Source: Larix sibirica | Lineage: Eukaryota; Streptophyta; Pinopsida; Pinales; Pinaceae | Reading direction: 5' to 3' | Assembly (NCBI GenBank): GCA_004151065.3 | Contig: NWUY0300014747.1 | Location: 13,348-36,906, forward strand | DNA length: 23,559 nucleotides | Shown here: piece by piece, positions 1 to 9,225 of the stretch | How positions within the stretch are numbered: the first letter of the stretch is position 1 | Layout of the letters: each line of letters begins with the position of its first letter | Translations under genes and position numbers: made by a program | The notes under the pieces: model-generated | What the model saw: the letters and a program-made list of their open reading frames with translations, nothing else | Told to the model about the DNA's origin: nothing | The model's database searches: none

Positions 1-262
1 GGTTAAACGAGCTTTTACTTGTGGAATCCAACAAAAGACGCAGACGGCAAAGGAAAAGTTGGATCGGTATGAGGATGACTCCTCCTTCGACAATGGGATC
101 GACCTATGGTTGACAGGTTTATGGTTTCATTTTGTAGTTGCTAAGTTCAATCTTTGTCTTATATCTTTTTTTTTATCAATGATATTATCGAATATGTTTT
201 ATATTAAGTTGAGAAGTTTCAGATTCGTTTTGTGAGGGGCCCCAGAAACGGGGGTCTCTACA
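1..262 (+). mobile_element. 3' edge of a transposable element (LINE tail or LTR end)
   Basis: Frame 2 is open from base 2 to the TGA at 233-235. It starts with a charged stretch (motifs KEKLDRYEDD and IDLWLTGLW) and passes into a strongly hydrophobic segment of about 35 residues. The stop is followed by a G/C-rich stretch that ends in GGGGTCTCTACA at about 251-262, after which the sequence turns abruptly into AT-rich spacer. A charged helix, hydrophobic tail and G-rich terminus fit the 3' end of a plant LINE. The TCTCTACA ending would also fit the 3' end of an LTR (TG...CA). The rest of the element lies outside the window, so I cannot choose between these. The element call rests on the compositional break and the abrupt end, not on a catalytic motif. 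Confidence 0.35.
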
Positions 263-1960
263 GGTGTGATCCCTCATTCCAAAGGTAGAAATGTGTATGT
301 TTTAATCCAAACATATCTTTGTTTATATTATATTGCACCATCATCGGTGCATTTATCACTCACAATCACACCCGTTCCTCATATATTATCTATAGGCATT
401 GGTGCGCATTTTATATTTAAATGCAACAGTGTGTTTTTATATTTAAACACATCGGTGCTAATAATGTATTATATTTACTGATGTTTTTATGTATTAGAAT
501 TCAACTGGTGTGTATATGCTACAAATATGCACTGATGCATATATTATATTATCCCAAATAGAATTGGTGAGTATATGTTGCCAATATGCATTGGTGCATA
601 TATTATCCCAATGAGAACCAGTGCATATAGTTTGGAATAAAAACACTCGTGCTTCTATTAAAAAAAAACATCAATTCCTATGATATTTATAGATTATTAT
701 TGCATTTATTATGCCAATGAGAACCAGTGGATAAAATTTGAGTAGGTGTTGGTTCATGGAAACGAATAAAAGGAACCGAATAGTGTAGATATGCAAATAT
801 TGTTTTTGCTTTTTTATTTTTACAAATTTTCAATTATCATATTTGAGAATGAAATATTTTTTATAATAAGATTTATTTTTTATATTTTATTTATTGGATT
901 TGGATACTGAGATGATTACACATATATTCATTGTAACCAAGTAAATCATTCATATATTTAGCATTTGAATTAATTATAAAAAAAAATTCAAATATTTTAT
1001 TAAAAATATTAATTTTATATTTTAATTATTGTGTTTCGATAAGCATGTTTCCAATTACACTTGTGTTCATTGTCACAATGTAAATCACTCATATATTTAT
1101 TCAATAATGTAACATTTTGTGACATTAGAGAATGTAGTAGTAGAAGAAACCCATTTTATTATTGTGAATAGGAATCCAAAATATGGGACAGCATAAAGGT
1201 CCTCGATAATCAAAATGTCATGGAATTTTACAATTATTGATAACTTATCCTCATCCAATTTGGATGATATGTTCACATTAAACATAATGTTTGTTTTTCA
1301 CAAATAAAAATTCTAAAATATACAATTTGCAGTAATAACATTCAAATGTATTGATCAACATTCATCGCTCGAACTGTTGTAGTTGCTAGAGTTGCTTCCA
1401 TGCCTCATTTATTCATCACCTTCAAGGGATATTGTTCTTCATTTATTTGAAATGTTTTGTTGATTGAATTCATTTCATTCCACATTTTCATGTTCCATAT
1501 ACAAGCATTAAAAAAGGTAATGGGTATTTATACATTTCATAGATAATATAATATATGTGATTGCAAATCAAAAAGTGTACCAGTTCAATGAATGAATCCT
1601 TTGTTGGATACACTCCATATTTTGTTTCCTGTGAGTTTCATATTCCATGACAAAACATGGATATATTTAAAGTTTTCTTATTGATCCATTAGTTATGAAA
1701 TAAGGGACGTAAAACAACATAGCTATATACAAATTGTTCAATTAACCCTTGATACCCAAACATAAACTTGCAACCCTTAAGCCAATGTGAATCAAATGAT
1801 CGGATGGATCTTCTTCATATGTTAGCACCTATTAGAAAACATCACACCAAATATGAAATATGATGTAAACCACAAGTACTCACAAACTTTGAGATCAACC
1901 ATTTTTTTCTTTGTTGTCCCGTCTTATGTGTTGAATTAGTGCCATTTTCTTTTCTTTTCT
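263..1960. other. AT-rich intergenic spacer
   Basis: This stretch has no convincing gene. Open frames at 266-481 and 1097-1285 (minus) are low-complexity and lack any recognisable motif. Its left third holds short degenerate repeats, annotated separately. From about 780 to 1960 I see only AT-rich sequence with homopolymer runs. It ends at the CACTA-type terminus. Confidence 0.6.
503..729. repeat. degenerate short repeats with a TGGTGCATAT-like core
   Basis: Two adjacent units of 55-59 bp start at 503 and 562. Each runs from a (C/T)TGGTG-GTATATG start through an AATATGCA core and TGCATATATTAT to a CCCAA-A-AGAA end. A third, partial unit starts at about 617. The 22-bp block at 602-623 (ATTATCCCAATGAGAACCAG plus TG) recurs at 708-729 with one mismatch. 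Single copies of the ATCGGTGC/ATTGGTGC core also occur upstream at about 340-460. The array is too diverged to be a young satellite. It could be an old minisatellite or the subterminal part of a DNA transposon. Confidence 0.5.
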
Positions 1961-2381
1961 CACTACTACAAAAAATTCCTTTGGTAATGTACATGCCTAT
2001 AACAGGCCTTTAATGATCGTCGCTAAAGCCACTTATGGTGACACCCAGCAAAATATCACCGACATAAGTAGCTTTGGCAATGGCCATTAAAGGAATATCA
2101 CCATAAGTGGTTTTGGTGACTAAAACAATGACGTGCCTTTTAATATCATCATCAGGTAATGTTTAAAAAACTAAATTAGTGACTCTCTTTCTAATATCAT
2201 AACCATTTCTTGTTTTTGTAATTGAATTTGGTGATAGTCCCCTAATTCCCATCGCCCAAAACTCCTCAAAATAATGGAAATGATCAGTGATTGTCACCAA
2301 AGATCTTGACCTAATGATGACAACCATTGAATTTCACTAAATATCTTGATCGTCACTAAATATATTGACCGTCATCCCTAA
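1961..2381 (+). mobile_element. CACTA-type (En/Spm-like) transposon terminus with subterminal repeats
   Basis: The sequence at 1961 begins CACTACTACAAAAAATTCC, which is the form of terminal inverted repeat known for plant CACTA elements. Directly inside it is an imperfect inverted repeat. The left arm (2007-2042, CCTTTAATG ... CTAAAGCCACTTATGGTGAC) is the reverse complement of 2055-2093 with mismatches. A third copy in the right-arm orientation lies at 2097-2120 (ATCACCATAAGTGG, then TTTTGGTGAC). Further short GTCAC(C/T)AAA-type units, alternating with CTTGAC/TTGATCG, continue to about 2380. Closely packed subterminal repeats in both orientations are typical of these elements, where the element-encoded TnpA-type protein binds. 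The TSD would be the three bases TCT before 1961. I could not find the matching right terminus, so the element's extent is unknown. Confidence 0.7.
2007..2093. repeat. subterminal imperfect inverted repeat (hairpin) of the CACTA-type end
   Basis: Arms 2007-2042 and 2055-2093 are imperfectly complementary over about 36 bp and are separated by a 12-bp loop. A third copy at 2097-2120 matches the right arm. The arrangement lies immediately inside the CACTA-type terminus. Confidence 0.65.
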
Positions 2382-3692
2382 ATGAAAGTATTGTCCCCAA
2401 ATGCAGTAACATATAATACCTTGATTGATGGACATTGCAAAGGAGGAAAATTTGTCATTTCTATTGCACTAGTGGAGTGGATGAAGGAAAATGGTTGTGA
2501 AGCAAGTATTCANATGAAGGAAAATGGTTGTGAACCAAATATTCATACTTATAGTGCTTTGATTAATGGACTTTGCAAGGAAAATCGGGTATTAGAGGAA
2601 GACAAATTGTTTGAAAAATTGTTAGAGGGGGGATTAGATCCCATTGTGTTTAGTTAGACAACCATGATTGATAGATTTTGCAAAGCAGGTACAGTGGATC
2701 ATGCATTTAAAGTTCTTGTTGAAATGGCATGTTGGGGTTGTGAGCCTAATATTCACACATATATATAGTGCACTAGTTCATGGCCTTTGCAAAGAAGGGA
2801 AGTTAGAGGAATCATAATTACTTCTTGAAAAAATAGAGGAAAAAGGCCTGAAATATTATCAAGTGACATATACCTCTCTTATTAATGGAAATATAAAATT
2901 AGATAGAGTTGACCATGCTTTTGATATTCTGAGAAAGATGATAAGGAATGAATGCCAAACTAATTATCAAACTTATAGTGCAATTATGATGGACTTATTC
3001 ATGAAAGTAAGATGTAGGAGGTAAAATTGATTGGTTCTAAAGAGGCAATTGGTAACTCACATCTTGAAGTAAATGTTGTTAATATGATATTGCTTTGAAG
3101 ATTTTGGAAAGAATGGTAGAAAAGGATTGCCAACCTACTGTAGATACTTATAGTGCACTAATATCTAGACTATGCAAAGGAGGCATATAATTGCATGAAG
3201 CATATCAGTTGATAAAAAGAATGTTAGCAAGAGGCTTTATTCCTTGTAAATAAATATACAACCCTCTTACTTGGGGTATTGCAAATAGGAAAAATATGAG
3301 CATCTCCTATAGATTTTACATTGAATGAGTGAAAATGGATTTGAACCTACTCTATCGATATATAATGAAATAATTACTAGTCTTTATATAGAAGAAAAAA
3401 CATAAGAGGCAAACATATTGTTTGATAATGTTATTTCTAGCCTTTTTAGTCTAGATGAAATTACTTGGCCATACTCATTAATGGTTTTTTCAAACATAGT
3501 GAATTTGATGCATGTCTTAAACTACTCCACGGGATGGAGCAAAAAAGCTATGAACCTAGTGTTCAAACATTTTATGTATTAATCAAAGAACTTCTTAAAG
3601 AAGATAAACCATTGGAAGGAAAAGGACTTTCCAATAAGGCTACGGAGGAAGGATATTTTATTCTCAAAGAAGCTCTTTCTTGTTTATTTTGA
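2382..3692 (+). pseudogene. P-class pentatricopeptide-repeat (PPR) protein pseudogene, about 11 motifs
   Basis: Intact P-class PPR proteins bind organellar RNA through tandem 35-residue helical hairpins. Here the hallmark helix-A blocks recur about every 105 bp: VTYNTLIDGHCKGG, HTYSALINGLCKEN, a FS.TTMIDRFCKAG block, ALVHGLCKEG, VTYTSLING, QTYSAIMMDLF, DTYSALISRLCKGG, IYNEIITSLY, AILINGFFKHSEF and VQTFYVLIKELLKED. The reading frame is broken many times. There is a TAG at 2655-2657, and a 4-nt AT-repeat slippage at about 2757-2768 shifts frame between HTY and the next block. More stops follow near 2816, 3188 and 3251. No transit peptide or N-terminal region is present, because the homology starts mid-motif right next to the CACTA-type subterminal repeats. 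The last frame (3465-3692) ends at a stop in a plausible C-terminal position. The closest functional group by style is the Rf-like/P class, but no specific gene can be named. Confidence 0.85.
2481..2545 (+). repeat. 32-bp direct duplication flanking a single N
   Basis: Bases 2481-2512 and 2514-2545 are identical except for two substitutions, and the unknown base at 2513 lies between them. Both copies encode the same PPR helix-B segment (MKENGCE...I). One copy is surplus to the 35-residue periodicity of the repeat protein. The pattern is what an overlap between two contig ends would leave if they were joined without merging. A genuine 33-bp tandem duplication is the alternative. Confidence 0.8.
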
Positions 3693-4155
3693 CAAATTTT
3701 TAATTGTACTTTTGTGAAAGAGGAAAGTGCATCGATGAGACAATTCAATTGTTATGGGATGCAAGGTTGTGTATTTTCAAAAACCTAGGGGAAAATTTAG
3801 CTCCAGTGGACCATAAGAATGTATCTTGGCGGGTGGAGGGGGGAAATTATTTTCCTCATCTTTTCAAAAGTGATGAATACATTTTCATAGTGTTCAAGTT
3901 GTGATTCTATGGAAAAGGAGAAGAAGATGTATTAGGGTTGGATGGTTTCATGCTCAAATGATATGGATCCTAGAATAATTTTTTTACTTATAACTTAAAG
4001 TGAAAAGTGGGAAAATATCATTCCATGGAACTTATCAATATTACCACCCCCAACAATATTTAAAAGCCATAAGCGAAAGTGATTGGTAGTTTCTCTAATT
4101 GTTTTCTTTTCATGTTTGCCTTTGATTGTGAACTATGGCTTGGGAGGTCCACACT
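3693..4155. other. spacer after the PPR relic
   Basis: A short open frame at 3704-3904 follows the PPR relic. It has no PPR spacing and no motif I recognise. It might be a decayed 3' extension, but nothing supports that. The remainder is AT-rich and featureless. Confidence 0.4.
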
Positions 4156-5310
4156 AGCTAGTTGGTTACGTGTATCCAATCATAATTAGGTCCCTCGGTC
4201 TTCCTGTACTCGCAAACAATGGGACCTACCTTATCCAAACAATTCATTTTCCTTATAAATAACAATTCAATCTTTGCATCTGATTTGATTAGCTATATAA
4301 TAATCATATGTTCTTCAATGGGGACCACCTAACCTTGACAAAAAAAAGTGTCTGCTTATACAATTGAATCCCAAGACCTTACACCCCACCTCTTATCACT
4401 AGTTCTATATACCTCTAAATGCACATTCAACCCTTTTTGAGTTACTCTATTCTATCAAATTAGAGGACACCTACACCACACATTTCATTCATAGATTAAA
4501 GGATTTGTCTTTATAATTCATTGTTAGCCTTGTTAATACTACTTCTAAGACCTGAATAATATTGTGAGTTGCTTGTAAGTCCTTGAGGGGAACCAATATC
4601 TTCTTATGCATACTCGGTGCTACTTAGTTGTGTATAGTTGATCACGTTTAGGTTCCTTAGTTTCCATGTGGTGAACAATGGGCCCTACCTTATTCCATAC
4701 AATCCTACATGTGCATCTATACTTATGCATTCTTTTAATCTAATAAGTACTTGTTGATCTATGGATTCTACATGGGATAGGTGGTGGCTTTTAAAGATTC
4801 AGGAGACTACTACAAGTCCACGACACACTTCTCACTAGCATGGGGCAATTAAAATTCTACAGAAAATGTACATAAAGAAAGTTACTTGCTAAACTTATTG
4901 GAATGTTATTAGTTATGTATGATGGCGTATAACTTGCTTCTTTTCACCTTTTTATATATGAGATAAACATAGGATGTTAGGAGAGCATATTCTTCCTTGC
5001 TAGGGGTTACTTTACTTTTTTCCAAGATTACATAATATCCATGGAAACAGTTTACAAATGATATTGTTAGACATGTTATGTATGTTTCCTCATGTAATGT
5101 GTAAATAAATAACTCTATGTTCATATATTACAAAAAAGATCATGTACACATATTTATTTGCATAATAAAAATGTTGTTTTAAGGTACATAACATCCTACA
5201 TCCAACCATGGGCACTACCTTATGTAACACCAACACTTTCTTTTAGAAATAACAACCCTACTTGTGCATTGTCTTTATGAATCCTTTGAAGCTAACAACC
5301 TGTGTGGACT
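4156..5310 (+). repeat. three diverged copies of a roughly 0.5-kb intergenic repeat
   Basis: A conserved block reading CAATGGG(A/C)CCTACCTTAT occurs at 4217 and 4676, and a variant (CCATGGGCACTACCTTAT) occurs at 5216. Spacings are 459 and 540 bp. Similarity extends on both sides. Upstream, TAGTTG-T-GTGTAT ... TTAGGT(C/T)CCT is shared by copies 1 and 2. Downstream, TAAATAACAA and TTTGCAT-like blocks are shared by copies 1 and 3, and TCACTAG at 4396 and 4832 is shared by copies 1 and 2. The copies are strongly diverged with indels, so this is an old tandem duplication of noncoding DNA. I see no coding potential or structural-RNA motif in the unit. Confidence 0.55.
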
Positions 5311-6783
5311 AGATAGTACATAAAATAAAATACTAAAAATGAAATTGAGTTTGCAGGAAGTAAACAAACAAGCTATTCTAATTGCAGATATGTCAAGGAA
5401 AATTAAAGCCATGCATTCAAAATGAAAGTTAACCAAAAAATACTCTAACTATAATATCTAGTTTTACCGGTGGCATTGATTCAGTTGGGATTACCAATAA
5501 CTAAATCTAGTCGCATGTTGTATCCCCCCTTTTTGCTCTGTTTGTGAAACTAGTCATACAATCATTTCATAAATTCTGCTAGCAATGATAAGTATAAAAC
5601 ACCACATACTTCATGAATGCTAAATATATAATAAAATCACATAGAATAAATTGCTAAGCTACAAAATGGAGATAGAAATGTATTCTAATAAAATATAATG
5701 ACTATCTACATATCCACAACTCCCATGTTCTAGAGTGCCCCCCCTCTAGAGAGTGTGAAGATGGGATATACTACAACAATAACAACGACTTAAATCAAAA
5801 CACACATTCAGAAAATAAGCATCAAAGTATTGTAGAACAAAGGCTTGGGCACTCTTATCTTATATTCCATAAATCCCAATCTTCTACATTGTATCCATCC
5901 CCCACCAAATGACGGAAAGTCCATATATATAGTGTTTGATATGCATACGTAATAATTGAATATGATACTACTTGGTGTAAACATTAAATATATTTGAAAC
6001 TAAACTCTATGATTCTGGAGATGGAATATGTGGTAATTATAGAGTTCAACACACAATTACGCTTCATGAGGGCATTCACAATTACATGGACTCAAAGTTA
6101 AATGCCAATAGTTATAGTCTTGATACTCCTGGAGAAAGCATTGATAGTTTGTATCTAGAATACCATTGTATTCTTCATTTCCCACACCCTGGTACTTTGA
6201 CTACAAATTATTGTTAGATGTAAATGATTCTTTGCCACATTAATGCCATCCTTGGATGCCATGAATTCATTGTTTATTTGTTAAACTCCCTCGTACTTCC
6301 TCATTGATGATGATATTAATTATGCCATGTAGCTTAAAACATTCATACTATATAAGGATCTTGTTAACAACATGCTTCATAACTATCAAGCATTCAATTA
6401 ATTTCTAAACTCAAACCTAAACTCATTATATAAATAAGAAATGATTAAGAAATACAATCCAATATAAATTATGGAGTTTTAGGACTCATGGCTTTGGCAA
6501 GGTGAGGGTTTTGCAAGATCATAATGGCTTTTAATGAGGATAAATATCATCAAAACAAATAAGTAATAAGAAAAAATTGAATCTTAAGCTTAAGTTGAAT
6601 CCAACCCATTCGACTTAGTCCAATGAGAATATAAACACATAATTTTTTGTGCATCAGCATTCCTACCCACACATTATGACTTGTCTAAATCCAAGGACTC
6701 TCCCCATTAACCCATATAGGGTGATGCACCTAAAAAAACCATATCCAATTGATAGAGTGAAAAAAAAACCTTCTCTTTTTGGG
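5311..6783. other. AT-rich intergenic spacer
   Basis: I read both strands and found no motif, repeat array or sustained open frame that I can support. The stretch is AT-rich with scattered poly-A and poly-T runs. Confidence 0.5.
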
Positions 6784-6965
6784 TATGGAGGTCCATAAGT
6801 GCCACCCCATGATTATATGTTGGAATTCTATAAGTTACTGGAAAAAATGAAGGTCTTTGATAAGGGATTCAATTCTATAGATGCATGAAGAAGTAGAGAC
6901 TTGCAGCATGTGTTTCAAAGAACTAGCCACTTATCTCGGGAAAACATCTACCTATTGATTGGGAA
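6784..6965 (+). pseudogene. possible E/DYW-region relic of a PLS-class PPR gene
   Basis: Read across frameshifts, this stretch gives, in order, EVHKCHP, YKLLEKMK and then MHEEVE...MCFKELATYLGKTST. That order matches the E/E+ to DYW transition in plant PLS-class PPR editing factors: a V-H-K..HP segment, a helix around (Y)..LE.L..KMK, an acidic H-D-V-E-E segment, and the HSEKLA-like segment that carries part of the deaminase zinc site. The histidine-glutamate of that signature is not preserved (FKELA here). No downstream CxxCH or DYW end is visible. The fragment is short and frameshifted, so the call rests on motif order and is tentative. Confidence 0.35.
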
Positions 6966-8312
6966 TCTTTAATAGTGCTTGTTTTCAATGGCATGACCTA
7001 ATCACATTTTCCAATGCTCACATGGAAACACTTTCTAAATAGTGCCAAATCTCAAAGCTTTATAAAATAGTTTTATAAGTCTCTGCTTAAGGTAAGGACT
7101 TGCTACTTTGAATATTTCTTGATATATTTATATCCATACTATTTTTGTTTTTTTAATCCTTAATGTAACTTTGTGTAATGAGGAGAGACTATATTTTATT
7201 TTATTTTCCCATTAGGAGATTTAGGTTTATAGCATGCATATTATTATCCCAATCATGTGCAAGATATAGTGCATTCAAAAATTGGTTTAAATTATATCTT
7301 GCAATTTTTTTTTTTGTAAATACTTGTTTATAATATATTGATTTTTAAATTGTTGTCTTTTCTCATACATCAAAAGTATAGTCATCTACATTGTCTTTTC
7401 TTGTACAGACTTTTTTTAAAGTACGTTTTTTTTCCATTTCAAAATCATAAGAATGTTGTCTCACACGTTGATTACATAATAAAATGCAAAAAATAAATAG
7501 TCACCCTAAGAAAACTAGAAAAAATAGAGTAAATGGGGTTGTCCATAGTGGAATAGGAACCCAATTCCTTATTTATCTCTTCTTCTCATCCTATAAGATC
7601 CTTTTTGTTCAATCTACCCATGAGGAATGCAAACGAAGGGGAAGAGCCTAGATTTTTTATGTCTATTATCATTAGATTGGGGGCAAAACTAATAACATTT
7701 TTTGTGTATTTTATCAAAGACTTTCTATCATTTGTTGTTAAGGCCTTAAGCTCAAATTAGGATACTTGATTTATGTGGTCTGCACCTTCTAAGGCTTCTT
7801 CCAAAATAAAATTTGTATTGAAAAGTGCAAATATACATGACAACTCTCCATTGCAATAAGCAAGTCTGTCATTGACAATGACTATAGTAGGTTATTGGGT
7901 TTTGAAGCATGCTAGTAGTGGGGTTGCATTTGATAGGTTTGGTTCTTTCTTTTTTGGTCATTAGCTCTACTTTCCTAATGATAAAAGGAAACAAAGGGTA
8001 AAAATTTGTTCAACCAGTGACCAAAGTTGTAGAGAGTGCAAAAAATCACTCAACATCAAACCGTACAAATCCAACTACCCACATGGAAAAAGGTTCAAAA
8101 AACCTCCAATCTATGGGCCTATATTCGACATCCCAAAGTGGGTTTTCATCCTTAGTTACACCCACAGAATATATCATTGCAAAAATACCTTATATTTATA
8201 TCTACCAATACTTGTTTGATGCACCATTTATGGATCGAGCACATTCATTTCCTCTAATTATAGTCAAGGAGAATTTTGAGCAATTTTTCATATGTTTTCA
8301 CTACCAAACAAC
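6966..8312. other. AT-rich spacer, possibly with an edge of PPR relic at its right end
   Basis: There is no supportable gene from 6966 to about 8000. The open frame 8017-8325 has no domain in its first half. Near its end (about 8206-8300) a stretch reading YLFDAPFMDR has the spacing of a PLS-PPR segment (the LFD.M..RD pattern). It may be the preceding motif of the relic annotated at 8313-8456, but I would not call the whole frame a gene. Confidence 0.4.
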
Positions 8313-8456
8313 TCAAAGGTTGTAGGTAACATCTCAAGGGATAACAATGTTTTTGTAGCAAATGTGTTTTTATACATGTATGCCAAATGTTGGAGTTTCT
8401 AGGAGTCCCACCAAGTGTTTGACAAAATGTGTGAACGAGACCCAGCCAATTTTTAA
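8313..8456 (+). pseudogene. PLS-class PPR motif relic
   Basis: This single frame reads ...NNVFVANVFLYMYAKCWSF, stop, ESHQVFDKMCERD. It matches the very regular PLS-class PPR block (VFV.N.L..MYAKCG....A..VFD.M..RD) nearly residue for residue over about 33 positions. The in-frame TAG at 8400-8402 and the TAA at 8454-8456 show it is dead. MYAKC and VFDKM.ERD are the diagnostic pieces. In intact proteins these motifs bind organellar transcripts for RNA editing or processing. With the relic at 9037-9225 it probably derives from one gene that has since taken in, or drifted over, about 0.6 kb. Confidence 0.8.
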
Positions 8457-9036
8457 CACCAGAGTATATAACGCCCATTTAATTTTTAATGGCCATTTTA
8501 TATAACACATGAGTATATGAAATAAAATATTTTTGTTTCGTAGGTTTTAAAGAAAGTTGGATCCCTAGATTAAAAGGGATCACCTTTAATGTTTTCTCTT
8601 GTAGAAAATAATTCCATCCCCAAAATCTGAACTTACTAATCTATAACTATATAAATTATCTAAACTAGCAGACAAATCCATTAACCAATTCCTAATTCCA
8701 CAGCTTCTAGAATCAATTTGAATCCTTTTGAGAAGAACAACCTTGCTTCCTAAGAATGTAACTTAATTTTTAGGCAATTATTATTATTCTCTTTCCTAAT
8801 ATCCTTCATATGCATGTTTCATTTAATGTTGCATTACTTTTCGTTGGTTTTGTTGCATCGAGAGTATAGAGGATATCTACAACCCATTATGGGAGAGATT
8901 TTTTCACGTAACGTGGGTAACAATGATATGGCAACAGCAAAAAGTTAAATAAAGTTATTCCACAACATATTTCGTCTTAATTTTAAATTTTACACAAAAT
9001 GTAAACATATTAAAACCAACATAGATCAATTTGTTG

Positions 9037-9225
9037 ATGCCCAGAAATGTCCTTGAATTGATAGTAGTGGTTATCCCCAATAGAAAGTCCCAATTCGACC
9101 TTAAATCATTTGAAGGCAACCCGTCCTAATTATGGCCCAACTATTTTTCACTGGTTTTGGGTTTCACCAGTTGTGACCTGGTCAATTGCTTAAGGTATTG
9201 TCTTAAGGGGATGAAATGCAATATG
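9037..9225 (+). pseudogene. second PLS-class PPR motif relic
   Basis: The frame starting at 9037 reads MPRNVLELIVVV, QFDLKSFEG, PNYFSLVLGF and finally LVNCLRYCLKGMKCNM, with one TAA at 9124-9126. The pattern follows the PLS-class PPR L/S unit: M..RNVVSW..MI, an A..LF.QM helix, a P(N/D).F.F..VL..C.. segment and an L..G...H segment. The order and spacing are right but substitutions are many (VVSW has become VLEL, for example). The strand matches the 8313-8456 relic, and it follows that relic in the order expected within one PPR protein (a VFD.M..RD end, then an M..RNV start). Confidence 0.6.

Noticed and set aside
266-481. 71-codon plus-strand open frame
   Set aside because: It continues in frame from the element tail, overlaps AT-rich repeats and shows no motif. 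It is most likely chance.
3704-3904. 66-codon frame after the PPR relic
   Set aside because: It has no PPR spacing, and its listed start is not a good ATG context. Nothing supports expression or homology.
4805-4820. CTACTACAAG as a second CACTA terminus
   Set aside because: It lacks the full CACTACTACAAAA form, is in the same orientation as the 1961 end, and has no subterminal repeats.
4909-5124. 71-codon minus-strand frame in the spacer
   Set aside because: It lies inside the noncoding tandem-repeat area and has no motif.
7905-7920. CTAGTAGTGGGG as the missing right CACTA end
   Set aside because: It is not preceded by the T-rich part of the inverted terminus. The same objection applies to GATAGTAGTGG near 9062.
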